A stretch of DNA of 64,000 nucleotides from the NCBI RefSeq assembly GCF_019429565.1, contig NZ_JAHXSA010000003.1, forward strand, positions 124,001-188,000, given 5' to 3'. This DNA comes from Schaalia sp. ORNL0103 (GTDB lineage: Bacteria; Actinomycetota; Actinomycetes; Actinomycetales; Actinomycetaceae). A model generated the notes under the pieces. The model was not told the DNA's origin and did no database searches. It was given only the letters and a program-made list of their open reading frames with translations. This document shows positions 1-9,033 of the stretch, in pieces; within the stretch, counting starts at the first letter, position 1; every line of letters starts with the position of its first letter. Made by a program: the position numbers and the translations under genes.

Positions 1-1566
1 TTCTTCGCCTACCTGAACTTCTTCATCGCGGCGATGCTGACCCTGGTCCTCGCGGACTCCTACGCCGGCCTGTTCGCCGGTTGGGAAGGCGTGGGCCTGG
101 CGTCCTACCTGCTGATCGGCTTCTGGAACCACGTGCCCGCCTACGCGGTCGCCGCCAAGAAGGCGTTCGTCATGAACCGTGTCGGCGACATGGGCATGCT
201 GATCGCCATGATGGCGATGGTCGCCTCCTTCCACTCGGTGTCCTTCTCCGTCGTCTCTACCCAGGTCGAGTCGATCCCCACGGCGTCCGCGACGGTCATC
301 GGATTCTTCCTGCTGGTGGCCGCCTGCGGTAAGTCCGCACAGTTCCCGCTGCAGGCGTGGCTGGGCGACGCCATGGCCGGCCCGACTCCCGTCTCCGCGC
401 TCATTCACGCGGCCACGATGGTCACCGCCGGCGTCTACCTGATCGTCCGTTCCGGCGACGTCTTCTGGGCCGCCCCCATCGCGGCGACCGCCGTCGCCAT
501 CATCGGTGCGATCACGCTCCTCTTCGGCGCGATCGTCGGTTGCGCGAAGGACGACATGAAGAAGGTCCTCGCTGCCTCCACCATGAGCCAGATCGGCTAC
601 ATGATGCTGGGCGCGGGCCTGGGCCCCATCGGCTGGGCGTTCTCGATCTTCCACCTCTTCACCCACGGCTTCTTCAAGGCCCTCATGTTCCTCGGAGCCG
701 GTTCCGTCATGCACGGCATGGGCGACCAGGTGAACATGCGTCGCTTCGGCGCCCTGCGCGGCGCCATGAAGGTTACGTGGCTGACGTTCATGATGGGCTG
801 GCTTGCCATCCTCGGCGTTCCGCCGTTCTCCGGCTACTGGTCGAAGGACAAGATCATCGAAGCCGCCTTCAGTGCCGATAGCTTCGGCGGCAACATTGCT
901 CTGTGGGCTGGCTGGGTTTACGGCCCGGTCGCGATGATCGGTGCGGGCGTGACCGCGTTCTACATGTCGCGTCTCTTCTTCATGACGTTCCACGGCAAGG
1001 CCCGCTGGACCACCGAGGCCGAGGGCGCGCCCGTGCACCCGCACGAGTCCGGACCGCTCATGACGATCCCGATGATCATCCTCGCGATCGGTGCGGTCGT
1101 CCTCGGTGGCGCCCTGTCCGTGGGGAACACCTTCACCGAGTGGCTCGTCCCCTCGATCGGTCACGTCATGCACGGTGACCCCGTCCTCAACGAGTACGTC
1201 ATTCAGGGAGCCACCCTCGCCCTCGTCATCCTTGGCGCGGTCATCGCGTGGATGAAGTACGGGCGCGACGAGGTTCCCACCTCCGTCCCCGCAGGCAACG
1301 CCCTGACCGAGGCCGCACGCCGCGACCTCTACCAGGACACCGTCAACGAGACCCTGTTCATGATGCCCGCCAAGGGCCTCGTCACCGTCGCGACCGTCGG
1401 CGATGCGAGCGCCATCGACGGTGCGCTGAACGGCCTCGGCGCCGGCTCTCAGCTGCTCGGACGCATCGTCGGCATCACCCAGAACGGCCTCGTGCGCACG
1501 TACGCCGCCTACATCCTGGGTGGCGTCATCCTCGCCCTGGCCATCGTCCTCGGATTCGGGCTGTAA
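1..1566 (+). CDS. nuoL: NADH-quinone oxidoreductase subunit L (5' partial)
   Basis: This is the proton-pumping membrane subunit NuoL of respiratory complex I, related to Na+/H+ antiporter (MrpA-type) subunits. The reading frame is open from base 1, so the N-terminus lies outside the window; roughly the first hundred residues are missing compared with the usual 600-plus residue length. Visible hallmarks are GWEGVGLASYLLIGFW, the GKSAQFPLQAWLGDAMAGPTPVSALIHAATMVTAGVY stretch (a proton-channel helix with conserved Lys/His), and many hydrophobic helices including a final one at the C-terminus. It ends 13 bases before nuoM, so it belongs to the nuo operon. The family assignment is secure. Confidence 0.97.
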   Translation, partial: FFAYLNFFIAAMLTLVLADSYAGLFAGWEGVGLASYLLIGFWNHVPAYAVAAKKAFVMNRVGDMGMLIAMMAMVASFHSVSFSVVSTQVESIPTASATVIGFFLLVAACGKSAQFPLQAWLGDAMAGPTPVSALIHAATMVTAGVYLIVRSGDVFWAAPIAATAVAIIGAITLLFGAIVGCAKDDMKKVLAASTMSQIGYMMLGAGLGPIGWAFSIFHLFTHGFFKALMFLGAGSVMHGMGDQVNMRRFGALRGAMKVTWLTFMMGWLAILGVPPFSGYWSKDKIIEAAFSADSFGGNIALWAGWVYGPVAMIGAGVTAFYMSRLFFMTFHGKARWTTEAEGAPVHPHESGPLMTIPMIILAIGAVVLGGALSVGNTFTEWLVPSIGHVMHGDPVLNEYVIQGATLALVILGAVIAWMKYGRDEVPTSVPAGNALTEAARRDLYQDTVNETLFMMPAKGLVTVATVGDASAIDGALNGLGAGSQLLGRIVGITQNGLVRTYAAYILGGVILALAIVLGFGL

Positions 1567-1579
1567 GGGGTACACGACA

Positions 1580-3139
1580 ATGGAAAGTGCAATGATTGCT
1601 GCTAACTTCCCGTGGCTGTCCGTCCTCGTGGCCATTCCGGCTGCGGGCGCGGCCCTCCTCGGCTTCGTCTCGCCCCTGAGGCGCGCCGCCGGGCGCGTTA
1701 TCGCCCTGGTGGTCTCCCTCGTTGAGCTCGCGCTCGGCGTGTACGTGGCCGCCTCCGTGTTCGACTGGTCTGCCCCGGCCTCGTATCAGGTGTACGAGTC
1801 CCACCTGTGGATCCCGCAGATCGGCATCACCTGGTCCCTCTCCGTCACGTCCCTGGGCCTCGTCATGATCCTCCTGGCGATCGCCCTCGTGCCGCTCGTG
1901 CTGATTGCGGGTTGGGACGAGGACGACGCCGCGGACCGCGGCGCCTACCCGGCGCTTGTCCTGGCCCTCCAGGCGTTCATGGTCGTCATCTTCGCGGCCT
2001 ACGATCTGACGGTCTTCTACTTCGCCTTCGAGGCGATGCTCGTGCCGCTCTACCTCATGATCGGACGCTACGGCGTCGGTGACGAGGCCGCGCGTCACAA
2101 GGCCGCCATGAAGTTCCTGCTGTACTCGCTGTTCGGTGGACTGGTGATGCTCGGTGGCATCCTCTATGTGTGGGCCATCGCCTATCAGGCGTACCCCGAT
2201 GCCTCGACCTTCTTCCGCATGGACATGCTTGCCCAGCTCCTGCCGACCGCCCCGGACACGGTTCAGATGGTCGTCTTCGTGACCTTCATGGTTGCCTTTG
2301 CGATCAAGGCCCCCATGGTCCCGGTTCACACCTGGCTGCCCGACACGGCCGCCGTTGCACGCCCCGGCACCTCGGTGCTGCTCGTCGGCGTCCTGGACAA
2401 GATCGGCACCTTCGGCATGATCACCCTGTGCCTGCAGCTCACCCCCGGTGCGGCCGTCTCCGCGAAGTGGGTCATGTGCGTGCTCGCCGTCATTTCCATC
2501 CTGTGGGGTGGCCTGTCGGCGAACGGCCAGAACGACATCATGCGTCTGGTGTCCTACACCTCGGTGTCGCACTTTGGCTTCATGGTTCTGGGCATCTTCA
2601 TCGGCTCGCAGATCGCCCTCGTCGGTGCCATGTTCTACATGGTCGCCCACGGCGTCTCGATCGCCGCAATGTTCCTGCTCTCCGGCTGGCTGTCGCGCCG
2701 CGGTGGCACGCAGGACATGCGCGAGTACGTCGGCATGCAGCGCGTGACGCCGGTCCTCGCTGGCCTGTGGCTCGTGTCCGGCCTCGCTTCGATCGCGCTG
2801 CCCGGTCTGTCCGGCTTCGTCCCCGAGTACCTCGTGCTGATGGGTACGTGGACGGTCAGCGGTCCGCTGGCGCTATTCGCGGTCCTGGGCGTCGTCATCG
2901 CCGCCCTCTACGTGCTCATGCCCTACCAGCGCGTCTTCACCGGTGCGCCCGGCAAGGGTAAGGAAGAGCTGGCGGACCTGAACGGCCGTGAGCGCGGCGT
3001 CATGGTGCCGCTCGTGGCCGCGATGCTCATCCTTGGTATCTGGTCGGCGCCTCTCGTGAGCGCCCTGACCCCGGTTGCTTCAGACCTCGGCCTGCCCACC
3101 ACGCAGGTCGGCGCCACCGCTGAAGGGAGCGCACAGTGA
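1580..3139 (+). CDS. nuoM: NADH-quinone oxidoreductase subunit M
   Basis: NuoM is the second antiporter-like proton-translocating subunit of complex I. The protein is 519 residues, normal for the family, and almost entirely membrane helices. The block KAPMVPVHTWLPDTAAVARPGTSVLL followed by a conserved Lys-containing helix (DKIGTFG) matches the NuoM signature. An upstream in-frame ATG at 1520 lies inside nuoL and is unlikely. The ATG at 1580 gives the typical N-terminus and follows a GGGG tract at 1566-1570. The stop overlaps the GTG start of nuoN by four bases, indicating translational coupling. Confidence 0.96.
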   Translation: MESAMIAANFPWLSVLVAIPAAGAALLGFVSPLRRAAGRVIALVVSLVELALGVYVAASVFDWSAPASYQVYESHLWIPQIGITWSLSVTSLGLVMILLAIALVPLVLIAGWDEDDAADRGAYPALVLALQAFMVVIFAAYDLTVFYFAFEAMLVPLYLMIGRYGVGDEAARHKAAMKFLLYSLFGGLVMLGGILYVWAIAYQAYPDASTFFRMDMLAQLLPTAPDTVQMVVFVTFMVAFAIKAPMVPVHTWLPDTAAVARPGTSVLLVGVLDKIGTFGMITLCLQLTPGAAVSAKWVMCVLAVISILWGGLSANGQNDIMRLVSYTSVSHFGFMVLGIFIGSQIALVGAMFYMVAHGVSIAAMFLLSGWLSRRGGTQDMREYVGMQRVTPVLAGLWLVSGLASIALPGLSGFVPEYLVLMGTWTVSGPLALFAVLGVVIAALYVLMPYQRVFTGAPGKGKEELADLNGRERGVMVPLVAAMLILGIWSAPLVSALTPVASDLGLPTTQVGATAEGSAQ

Positions 3140-4704
3140 ACGTTCTACCCATGGATAACTTCCAGGCCCCCGAGGTTCACTGGGTGAGCCTCGCGCCTAT
3201 CCTCATCGTGCTGGGCGGAGCGGTCCTCGGCGTCCTCGTCGAGGCCTTCGCCCCGGCCAAGGCACGCCGTCCCCTCGTGATCGCGCTGTCGATCCTGGCG
3301 ACCGCCGGCGCGTGCGTCATGCTCGCCCTGCGCTGGATCCCCGTCCTGGAGACCCCGGTGACGCTGGGGGAGTACATGGAGGATCCGCTGACGGTCGCCG
3401 CTCAGTCGGCACTCGCCATCATCGGCTTCTTCGCCGTCCTCGTGATGGCCGACCGCACCTCCGTCGGTGACGGCGCGTTCGCCGGCCAGCCCTCGGATCG
3501 TCCGGACTCTGCCGCCGAGGAGCTGTCGGAGCGCAAGGGCTACCAGCGCTCCGAGATCTTCCCGCTGACCCTGTTCTCCCTGGGCGGGATGATGATCTTC
3601 CCCGCGGCGGACAACTTCGTGACCCTGTTCGTGGCCCTCGAGGTCATGTCGCTGCCCCTGTACATCATGGCTGCCACGGCCCGCCGTCGTCGCCAGCTGT
3701 CCTACGAGTCGGCCCTCAAGTACTTCGTGCTCGGTGCCTTCTCCTCGGGCTTCCTGCTCATGGGCTCCGCCTTCCTCTTCGGCTTCTCCAACTCGCTGCG
3801 CATCTCTGCGCTGGCCGAGGCCATCTCCGCCCACACCAACATGGAGTGGATGGTCCTCGTGGGCGTGTTCTGCGTGATGGTGGGCCTGCTGTTCAAGGTG
3901 GGTGCTGCCCCCTTCCACGCGTGGACCCCCGACGTCTACACGGGCGCCCCGACCCCGGTGACGGGCTTCATGGCTGCCGCCGTGAAGATCGCGGCCTTCG
4001 CTGCGATGATCCGCTTCTACACGGTCGCCGCCGCCTACCTGCAGTGGGACTTCCTGTACATCTTCGCGGCCGTGGCGGTCCTGACGATCCTCGTCGGTAC
4101 CTTCGCCGGCCTCGTACAGGATGACGTCAAGCGACTGCTGGCCTACTCCTCGATCGCCCACGCGGGCTTCATCCTGATGGGGATTCTCGCGATGGAAAAG
4201 GGCGGCACGGGCCATGTGTTGTTCTACACGCTCGGTTACGGTCTGGCGACGGTCGGTGCCTTTGGCGTGGTCACGCTCGTGCGCGGCCGCGACGCGGACG
4301 GTAATGTCCTGGGCGAGGCGACGAGCCTGCGCAAGTGGGCGGGCATCGGCCGCACCAACCCGTGGCTCGCGGGCGCGATGCTGATCTTCCTGCTGTCGTT
4401 TGCGGGCATCCCGCTGACGGGCGGTTTCATTGGTAAGTTCGTGATTTTCTCCGACGCGATCAAGGGCGGCGTGGGCTGGCTCGCGATCGTCGGCCTCGTG
4501 GCCTCGGCGATTACCGCGTTCTACTACTTCCGCCTCGTGCGCCTGATGTTCTTCACTGAGCCCAGTGACGAGTCCGTCGTGGTGAAGTCGGAGGGTCTGT
4601 CCGCTCTGGCGATCGCCGTGTGCGCGATTGGGACGCTCGCCCTGGGCGTCTTCCCCGGTCCCGTGTTGAGTCTGCTCGAAAAGATCGTCATACTGATTCC
4701 GTGA
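3136..4704 (+). CDS. nuoN: NADH-quinone oxidoreductase subunit N
   Basis: NuoN is the third antiporter-like subunit of complex I. The GTG start at 3136 overlaps the nuoM stop as GTGA. The 522-residue product has the family block KVGAAPFHAWTPDVYTGAPTPVTGFMAA and multiple transmembrane helices. A charged insert near residues 110-135 (rich in Ser, Asp, Arg and Glu) sits in a loop between helices. Its own stop overlaps the start of the downstream prenyltransferase gene in the same GTGA manner, so three genes in a row are coupled. Function follows from established complex I architecture. Confidence 0.96.
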   Translation: MNVLPMDNFQAPEVHWVSLAPILIVLGGAVLGVLVEAFAPAKARRPLVIALSILATAGACVMLALRWIPVLETPVTLGEYMEDPLTVAAQSALAIIGFFAVLVMADRTSVGDGAFAGQPSDRPDSAAEELSERKGYQRSEIFPLTLFSLGGMMIFPAADNFVTLFVALEVMSLPLYIMAATARRRRQLSYESALKYFVLGAFSSGFLLMGSAFLFGFSNSLRISALAEAISAHTNMEWMVLVGVFCVMVGLLFKVGAAPFHAWTPDVYTGAPTPVTGFMAAAVKIAAFAAMIRFYTVAAAYLQWDFLYIFAAVAVLTILVGTFAGLVQDDVKRLLAYSSIAHAGFILMGILAMEKGGTGHVLFYTLGYGLATVGAFGVVTLVRGRDADGNVLGEATSLRKWAGIGRTNPWLAGAMLIFLLSFAGIPLTGGFIGKFVIFSDAIKGGVGWLAIVGLVASAITAFYYFRLVRLMFFTEPSDESVVVKSEGLSALAIAVCAIGTLALGVFPGPVLSLLEKIVILIP

Positions 4705-5714
4705 GCGCTCAAACACCCGATCTTCATGTTCCCGACCTCGAGTCCCGTATTACCCCGGGGCTCGAGGTCGTCGAGCGTCGTCTCCTCGACGCTGTCTCCT
4801 CGTCTCGCGACCTGACGGACGAGCTGACTCGTCACCTCGCGGTCGCGGGCGGCAAGCGGATGCGTCCGCTGCTCACCCTCGTGTGTGCGCAGCTGGGCGA
4901 GCCCGAGCGCGCGCTCGACAAGCAGGTCATCACGGCCGCGACGGCGGTTGAGCTCACGCACCTGGCGTCCCTGTACCACGACGATGTCATGGACTCGGCG
5001 CCCACGCGTCGCGGTGTTCCCTCGGCTCAGCACCTGTGGGGCAACAACCGCGCGATTCTGGCCGGCGACATTCTGTTCGCCCGCGCGTCGCTGCTGGTGG
5101 CCTCGCTGGGCCCGGAGATGGTCGCGCACCATGCACGCACGTTTGAGCGTCTGTGCGAGGGCCAGCTCAACGAGACCTTCGGTCCGACGGACGGTGCCGA
5201 TCGCGTGGACTTCTACCTGCAGGTCCTGGCGGATAAGACGGGTTCGCTCGTGTCCACCGCCGCGTCCTTCGGTGCGCTCCTGTCGGGCGCCGGCCAGCTG
5301 ATGGCGGACGTGGTGAGCGACTTTGGTGAGAAGGTGGGCGTGGCCTTCCAGATCGCCGACGACGTGCTCGACCTGGCGTCTTCGGGCGAGCAATCGGGTA
5401 AGACGCCCGGCACCGATCTGCGCGAGGGCGTGGAGACTCTGCCCGTCCTCCTCCTGCGTCGCCGAGAGGCGGCTGGCACGATCGACGAGGCCGGCGCGCG
5501 CATCCTGCGCGAGCTGACGGGCGACCTGTCCTCGGACGAGGCCCTGGCGTCGGTCGTCGAGCAGCTGCGCAACCACGATGTGCTGGAGGAGACCCGTGAG
5601 CTTGCGCGCACCTGGGCGAACGACGCGGTCGCCGCGCTGGCGCCGCTGCCCAAGGGGGAGGCGAAGACCGCGCTGGAGGCGTTCGCGAACCTCATGGTGG
5701 ATCGCCTGGTCTGA
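4701..5714 (+). CDS. All-trans polyprenyl diphosphate synthase (menaquinone side chain)
   Basis: This is a class I isoprenyl diphosphate synthase. It extends allylic diphosphates with isopentenyl diphosphate and most likely makes the side chain of menaquinone, the electron acceptor of complex I. The 337-residue product has both aspartate-rich motifs: DDVMD near residues 94-98, and ADDVLD near residue 220, plus GGKRMRPLL near the N-terminus. The GTG start at 4701 overlaps the nuoN stop by four bases; a longer in-frame ATG at 4620 lies inside nuoN and is not favoured. Coupling to nuo genes supports a quinone role rather than carotenoid or undecaprenyl synthesis. Product chain length cannot be read from sequence. 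Confidence 0.9.
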   Translation: MSAQTPDLHVPDLESRITPGLEVVERRLLDAVSSSRDLTDELTRHLAVAGGKRMRPLLTLVCAQLGEPERALDKQVITAATAVELTHLASLYHDDVMDSAPTRRGVPSAQHLWGNNRAILAGDILFARASLLVASLGPEMVAHHARTFERLCEGQLNETFGPTDGADRVDFYLQVLADKTGSLVSTAASFGALLSGAGQLMADVVSDFGEKVGVAFQIADDVLDLASSGEQSGKTPGTDLREGVETLPVLLLRRREAAGTIDEAGARILRELTGDLSSDEALASVVEQLRNHDVLEETRELARTWANDAVAALAPLPKGEAKTALEAFANLMVDRLV

Positions 5715-5723
5715 TTGTCGATA

Positions 5724-5774
5724 ACGAGGCCGGGGCTCGGCTGCGCGGGATTGCGTGGCTGGCCCCGGCCTCGT
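5724..5774. terminator. Inverted repeat after the nuo operon (GAGGCCGGGGC-type stem)
   Basis: Bases 5724-5736 pair perfectly (13 bp) with 5762-5774 across a 25-base loop, starting 10 bases after the prenyltransferase stop. The arms carry the CGAGGCCGGGGC core that recurs in other gene gaps of this window. No clean T-run follows, so intrinsic termination is possible but unproven. Confidence 0.5.
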
Positions 5775-5822
5775 CGTATGTGTATCCCGCGCCCGGGCTC
5801 GATGCCGCGCGATTGACGCGCC

Positions 5823-5881
5823 GCGAGTTGCCCGCTCGGCGGTCCGCCCGCTGTCAGTGCTGCGAGTTGCCCGCTCGGCGG
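5823..5881 (+). repeat. Two direct copies of a 20-bp sequence
   Basis: A 20-base sequence beginning GCGAGTTGCCC occurs at 5823-5842 and again, identically, at 5862-5881, a 39-base period. It lies in the 745-base gap between the prenyltransferase and fprA, which contains no credible coding sequence. Confidence 0.7.
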
Positions 5882-5988
5882 GGCGTCTCGATGGCCCGCC
5901 TGGCCCTGCCGTCCCTGTGCCCGGCACCTGTCGGGTCCGTCGACCTCCATTCGGGATGTCCGCATGTGAGCTTGTTACGGATGGTGCT

Positions 5989-6052
5989 GTGCACCCGATC
6001 CGTAGGCATTGCACCCTTTCTGATCGGGTGCACTGCCCCTTAACGGGTGCAT
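5989..6052. repeat. Palindromic array of a GCACCC motif (two forward, two inverted)
   Basis: The motif KTGCACCC occurs at 5989-5996 and 6009-6016, then as its complement GGGTGCAY at 6026-6033 and 6045-6052. The centre-to-centre step is 19-20 bases. Bases 5989-5999 and 6023-6033 form an 11-bp perfect inverted repeat. The layout resembles the larger arrays near 24.2, 33.9, 56.7 and 56.9 kb. Confidence 0.6.
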
Positions 6053-6109
6053 AGTCTCACGACCAGTCCTGGTCTTGGTCGGATCTTGTATGGGGCGTGG
6101 TCTTGGTTT

Positions 6110-6236
6110 CCCAACAATGTCGCATGCAATTTCCCGATCAACCTTTTGGGTATTGAAATAGTCTCGTTGTGATTCCAATGTTTCTGGGTGATAAGAAAAA
6201 TATGGTCAGTCGAATTGCATGCGACTTTTGGGTGGG
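6110..6236. repeat. AT-rich element of about 125 bp with terminal inverted repeats, copy A
   Basis: The left end (6110-6132, with core GTCGCATGCAATTT) is the approximate reverse complement of the right end (6213-6236, with core AATTGCATGCGAC). The interior is clearly AT-richer than the surroundings and can form at least one smaller hairpin. It matches in size and end structure the elements at 24355-24479 and 62552-62676. No open reading frame of note lies inside. Confidence 0.6.
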
Positions 6237-6459
6237 CAGCGCAGAGGTTGCCTCTGAACCGAACATGGCAAGGCCTTGTACGTGGGGGGAGACTCCCCGG
6301 CCCCATGCGTGGGGGAGAGACCGCGCCCCGGCCTCGTCGTATGCCCGGGGCCTTGAGGTGTGTGAGGGGTCTCAGCTAAGGTTGCCCTTGGCAACGGCGC
6401 GCTAGACTTAGTGCCCAGGTGCGCGCACACGCGCGCGGTCACGAAGAAGGAGAAATCGG

Positions 6460-7971
6460 TTGGCACCGCTCAACGTCGCCGTCATCGGCGCTGGTCCCGC
6501 TGGCATTTACGCGTCGGACATCCTGTCCAAGTCGGGGCTCGAGGTGAATATCGACCTGTTTGAGCGTCTTCCCGCGCCCTACGGTCTCGTGCGCTACGGC
6601 GTCGCTCCGGATCACCCGCGTATCAAGCAGATCATTGTGGCGCTGTACAAGATCCTGCAGCGTGGCGACATCCGCCTGCTCGGCAACGTCGAGGTCGGCC
6701 GTGACGTGACGATCGACGACCTGCGTGACCACTACGACGCGATCATCATTGCGACGGGCGCGGACCGTGATCACCCGCTCGACATTCCGGGCGTGGATCT
6801 GCCCGAGTCCTACGGCGCCGCCGACTTCGTGTCCTGGTATGACGGCAACCCGGACTACCCGCGCACGTGGCCGCTGAAGGCCCGCGAGGTCGCGGTCCTG
6901 GGCGTCGGAAACGTGGCGCTGGACGTGGCTCGCGTCCTGGCTAAGCATGCCGAGGACATGCTCAAGACCGAGGTCCCGGCCAACGTGGCCGAGACCCTGG
7001 CCGAGAACCCCATCACCGACGTGCACGTGTTCGGTCGTCGTGGCCCGGCCCAGGTGAAGTTCACGCCGCTGGAGTTGCGCGAGCTGGGCAAGGTGCCGGA
7101 TGTGGACGTCATCGTCTCGGAAGAGGACTTCGATTTCGACGAGGGCTCGGAGGAGGCGCTGCGCGCGTCGAACCAGCAGCGTCAGGTCGTCAAGACCCTG
7201 ACGAGCTACGCGATGGCGGATCCGGAGGAGCACACGGCCTCGCGTCGCATTCACATTCACCTGTTCCAGACTCCGGTCGAGGTCGTCGCGGACGAGAACG
7301 GCCATGTGAAGGCTCTGCGTACGGAGCGCACCGCCCTGAACGGCGATGGCAGCGTGTCGGGCACGGGCGTCATCACGACGTGGCCCGTGCAGGCCGTGTA
7401 CCGCGCGGTGGGTTACTACTCCTCGCCGATTCCGGGTCTGCCCTTCGACGAGCGCGCCGGCGTCGTGCCGAACGTTGAGGGCCGCGTCATCGAGGGTGAC
7501 ACCACGAAGGACGAGTCCGCCCCCGTTATCCCGGGCGTGTACGCAACGGGCTGGATCAAGCGCGGCCCTGTCGGCCTCATCGGCTCGACGAAGTCGGACG
7601 CCCAGCAGACGATCTCTCACCTCGTCGAGGATGCCTCCGAGGGCCGCCTGCACGCGAACACCGCCGAGGTGGGCCACGAGGCCATGGTGGCGCTCCTGGA
7701 GTCCCGTGGCGTCGAGTTCACGACGTGGGAGGGCTGGGAGCTTCTGGACGCCTACGAGCAGGCTCTGGGCGAGGCCTACGGCGAGCTTCCGGGCGGCCGC
7801 GGCACGCGCGAGCGCATCAAGGTTGTGTCGCGTCGCGCGATGACGGACATTTCGCGTGGTGCGCAGGTGGATCCGCAGGCGACGGATCTTATCGGCGAGA
7901 TGGGCGAAATGGGTGTGCCGAGCGCCCCTGAGCGCTTCGATGACTACACGGGTCCGGGCCGCCGTCACTGA
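6460..7971 (+). CDS. fprA: Ferredoxin/flavodoxin-NADP+ reductase, FprA type
   Basis: This is an adrenodoxin-reductase-like flavoenzyme that moves electrons between NADPH and ferredoxin in the cytoplasm. The 503-residue protein has the FAD-binding GAGPAGIY motif at residue 10, GVAPDHPRIKQ, the NADP-binding GVGNVALDVARVLAK, FGRRGPAQVKFTPLELREL, and the C-terminal ATGWIKRGPVGLIGSTKSDAQQT typical of FprA. The start is TTG at 6460, supported by a strong AAGGAG site at 6447-6452. A weak promoter candidate upstream is TTGCCC (6382) and TAGACT (6403) with a short 15-base spacer. It appears monocistronic, ending in a hairpin. Confidence 0.93.
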   Translation: MAPLNVAVIGAGPAGIYASDILSKSGLEVNIDLFERLPAPYGLVRYGVAPDHPRIKQIIVALYKILQRGDIRLLGNVEVGRDVTIDDLRDHYDAIIIATGADRDHPLDIPGVDLPESYGAADFVSWYDGNPDYPRTWPLKAREVAVLGVGNVALDVARVLAKHAEDMLKTEVPANVAETLAENPITDVHVFGRRGPAQVKFTPLELRELGKVPDVDVIVSEEDFDFDEGSEEALRASNQQRQVVKTLTSYAMADPEEHTASRRIHIHLFQTPVEVVADENGHVKALRTERTALNGDGSVSGTGVITTWPVQAVYRAVGYYSSPIPGLPFDERAGVVPNVEGRVIEGDTTKDESAPVIPGVYATGWIKRGPVGLIGSTKSDAQQTISHLVEDASEGRLHANTAEVGHEAMVALLESRGVEFTTWEGWELLDAYEQALGEAYGELPGGRGTRERIKVVSRRAMTDISRGAQVDPQATDLIGEMGEMGVPSAPERFDDYTGPGRRH

Positions 7972-7987
7972 GCGTCCCTGATCGTTG

Positions 7988-8022
7988 CGAGGCCGTGGCC
8001 GGGTTTTCCGGTCGCGGCCTCG
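7988..8022 (+). terminator. Hairpin after fprA
   Basis: Bases 7988-8002 pair with 8008-8022 (15 bp with two mismatches) around a GTTTT loop, 17 bases after the fprA stop. The arms again contain CGAGGCC. It is followed by TTATG, not a long T-run. Confidence 0.55.
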
Positions 8023-8151
8023 TTATGTGGGGGAGCGGGGCTGTGGCGGATCTTGGTGCGCCTGGTGGCTGGGGGCGCAGATGGTTGTTTCCCATTGGAG
8101 CTTCGGCTGATTCTCAGCAGCTTCCCAGGTAACCCCCATAGGATCGCCGAT

Positions 8152-9027
8152 ATGGTGCACCGCAACTATCACAACGGTCTGAAGACGACGCTCCTGCTGG
8201 GAGGCATGTGGGCGCTGCTGCTTGCCATTGGCGCGTTGGTTGCTTCGGGAACGGGGCGCATGGTGTGGATTGTTGTGTTTGCGGGCATTGGGCTCGTCCA
8301 GACCGCGTACTCGTACTGGAACTCAGCGACGATTGCACTGCGGTCCATGGGTGCGTACCGGGTGACTGAGGCGCAGTACCCGCAGCTGTACGCGATTGTC
8401 CGTGAGCTGTCGGCGCGCGCGCAGCAGCCGATGCCGTCGATCTGGGTGGCGCCCTCCTTGACGCCGAATGCCTTTGCGACGGGGCGTAACCCGAACAATG
8501 CGGCGGTGTGCTGCACGGAGGGCATCCTGGCTATTCTGAATGAGCGGGAGCTGCGCGGAGTGCTGGGTCATGAGCTGATGCATGTCTACAACCGCGACAT
8601 CCTGACGACGTCTGTCGCTGCGGCGATGGGCGGTCTGATCACGTCGATCGCGCAGGGACTGCTCTTCTTCGGAGGAGGGAACCGTCGAGAGGGTGGGGGA
8701 GTGGGCTTCCTTGGGCTCCTTGCGATGAGCATCATGGCGCCTATTGTGTCGATGCTTATCCAGTTCTCGCTGTCGCGTACGCGTGAGTTCGATGCTGACG
8801 AGGATGGCGCGATGTTGACGCAGGACCCGCTGGCTTTGGCCTCGGCTCTGCGCAAGCTGGAGATCGCGACGGATCGCCGTCCGATGGAAGACACCCCGCG
8901 CACTCGCAATGTGGCGGCGATGATGATTGCGAACCCGTTCCGCGGCCAGTCCCTCATGCGCATGTTTTCGACGCATCCGCCGATGGAGCAGCGCATTGCG
9001 AGACTGGAGAAAATCGCGGGTTATTGA
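8152..9027 (+). CDS. htpX: Zinc metalloprotease HtpX homologue
   Basis: HtpX is a membrane-bound M48-family protease that degrades misfolded membrane proteins. The 291-residue product has two N-terminal membrane helices (about residues 10-50), the zinc motif HELMH at about residues 140-144, a hydrophobic segment after it, and the third-ligand region SRTREFDADEDGA. The length matches the family. A longer in-frame ATG at 8053 exists, but the ATG at 8152 gives the usual N-terminus (MVHRNYHNGLKT). It is flanked by fprA and convergent yajQ and seems to be transcribed alone. Confidence 0.93.
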   Translation: MVHRNYHNGLKTTLLLGGMWALLLAIGALVASGTGRMVWIVVFAGIGLVQTAYSYWNSATIALRSMGAYRVTEAQYPQLYAIVRELSARAQQPMPSIWVAPSLTPNAFATGRNPNNAAVCCTEGILAILNERELRGVLGHELMHVYNRDILTTSVAAAMGGLITSIAQGLLFFGGGNRREGGGVGFLGLLAMSIMAPIVSMLIQFSLSRTREFDADEDGAMLTQDPLALASALRKLEIATDRRPMEDTPRTRNVAAMMIANPFRGQSLMRMFSTHPPMEQRIARLEKIAGY

Positions 9028-9033
9028 GCCTTG

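Noticed and set aside
6370-6410. Iron (DtxR/IdeR) box before fprA
   Set aside because: CTAAGGTTGCCCTTG only loosely resembles TTAGGTTAGSCTAACCTAA; the second half does not match.
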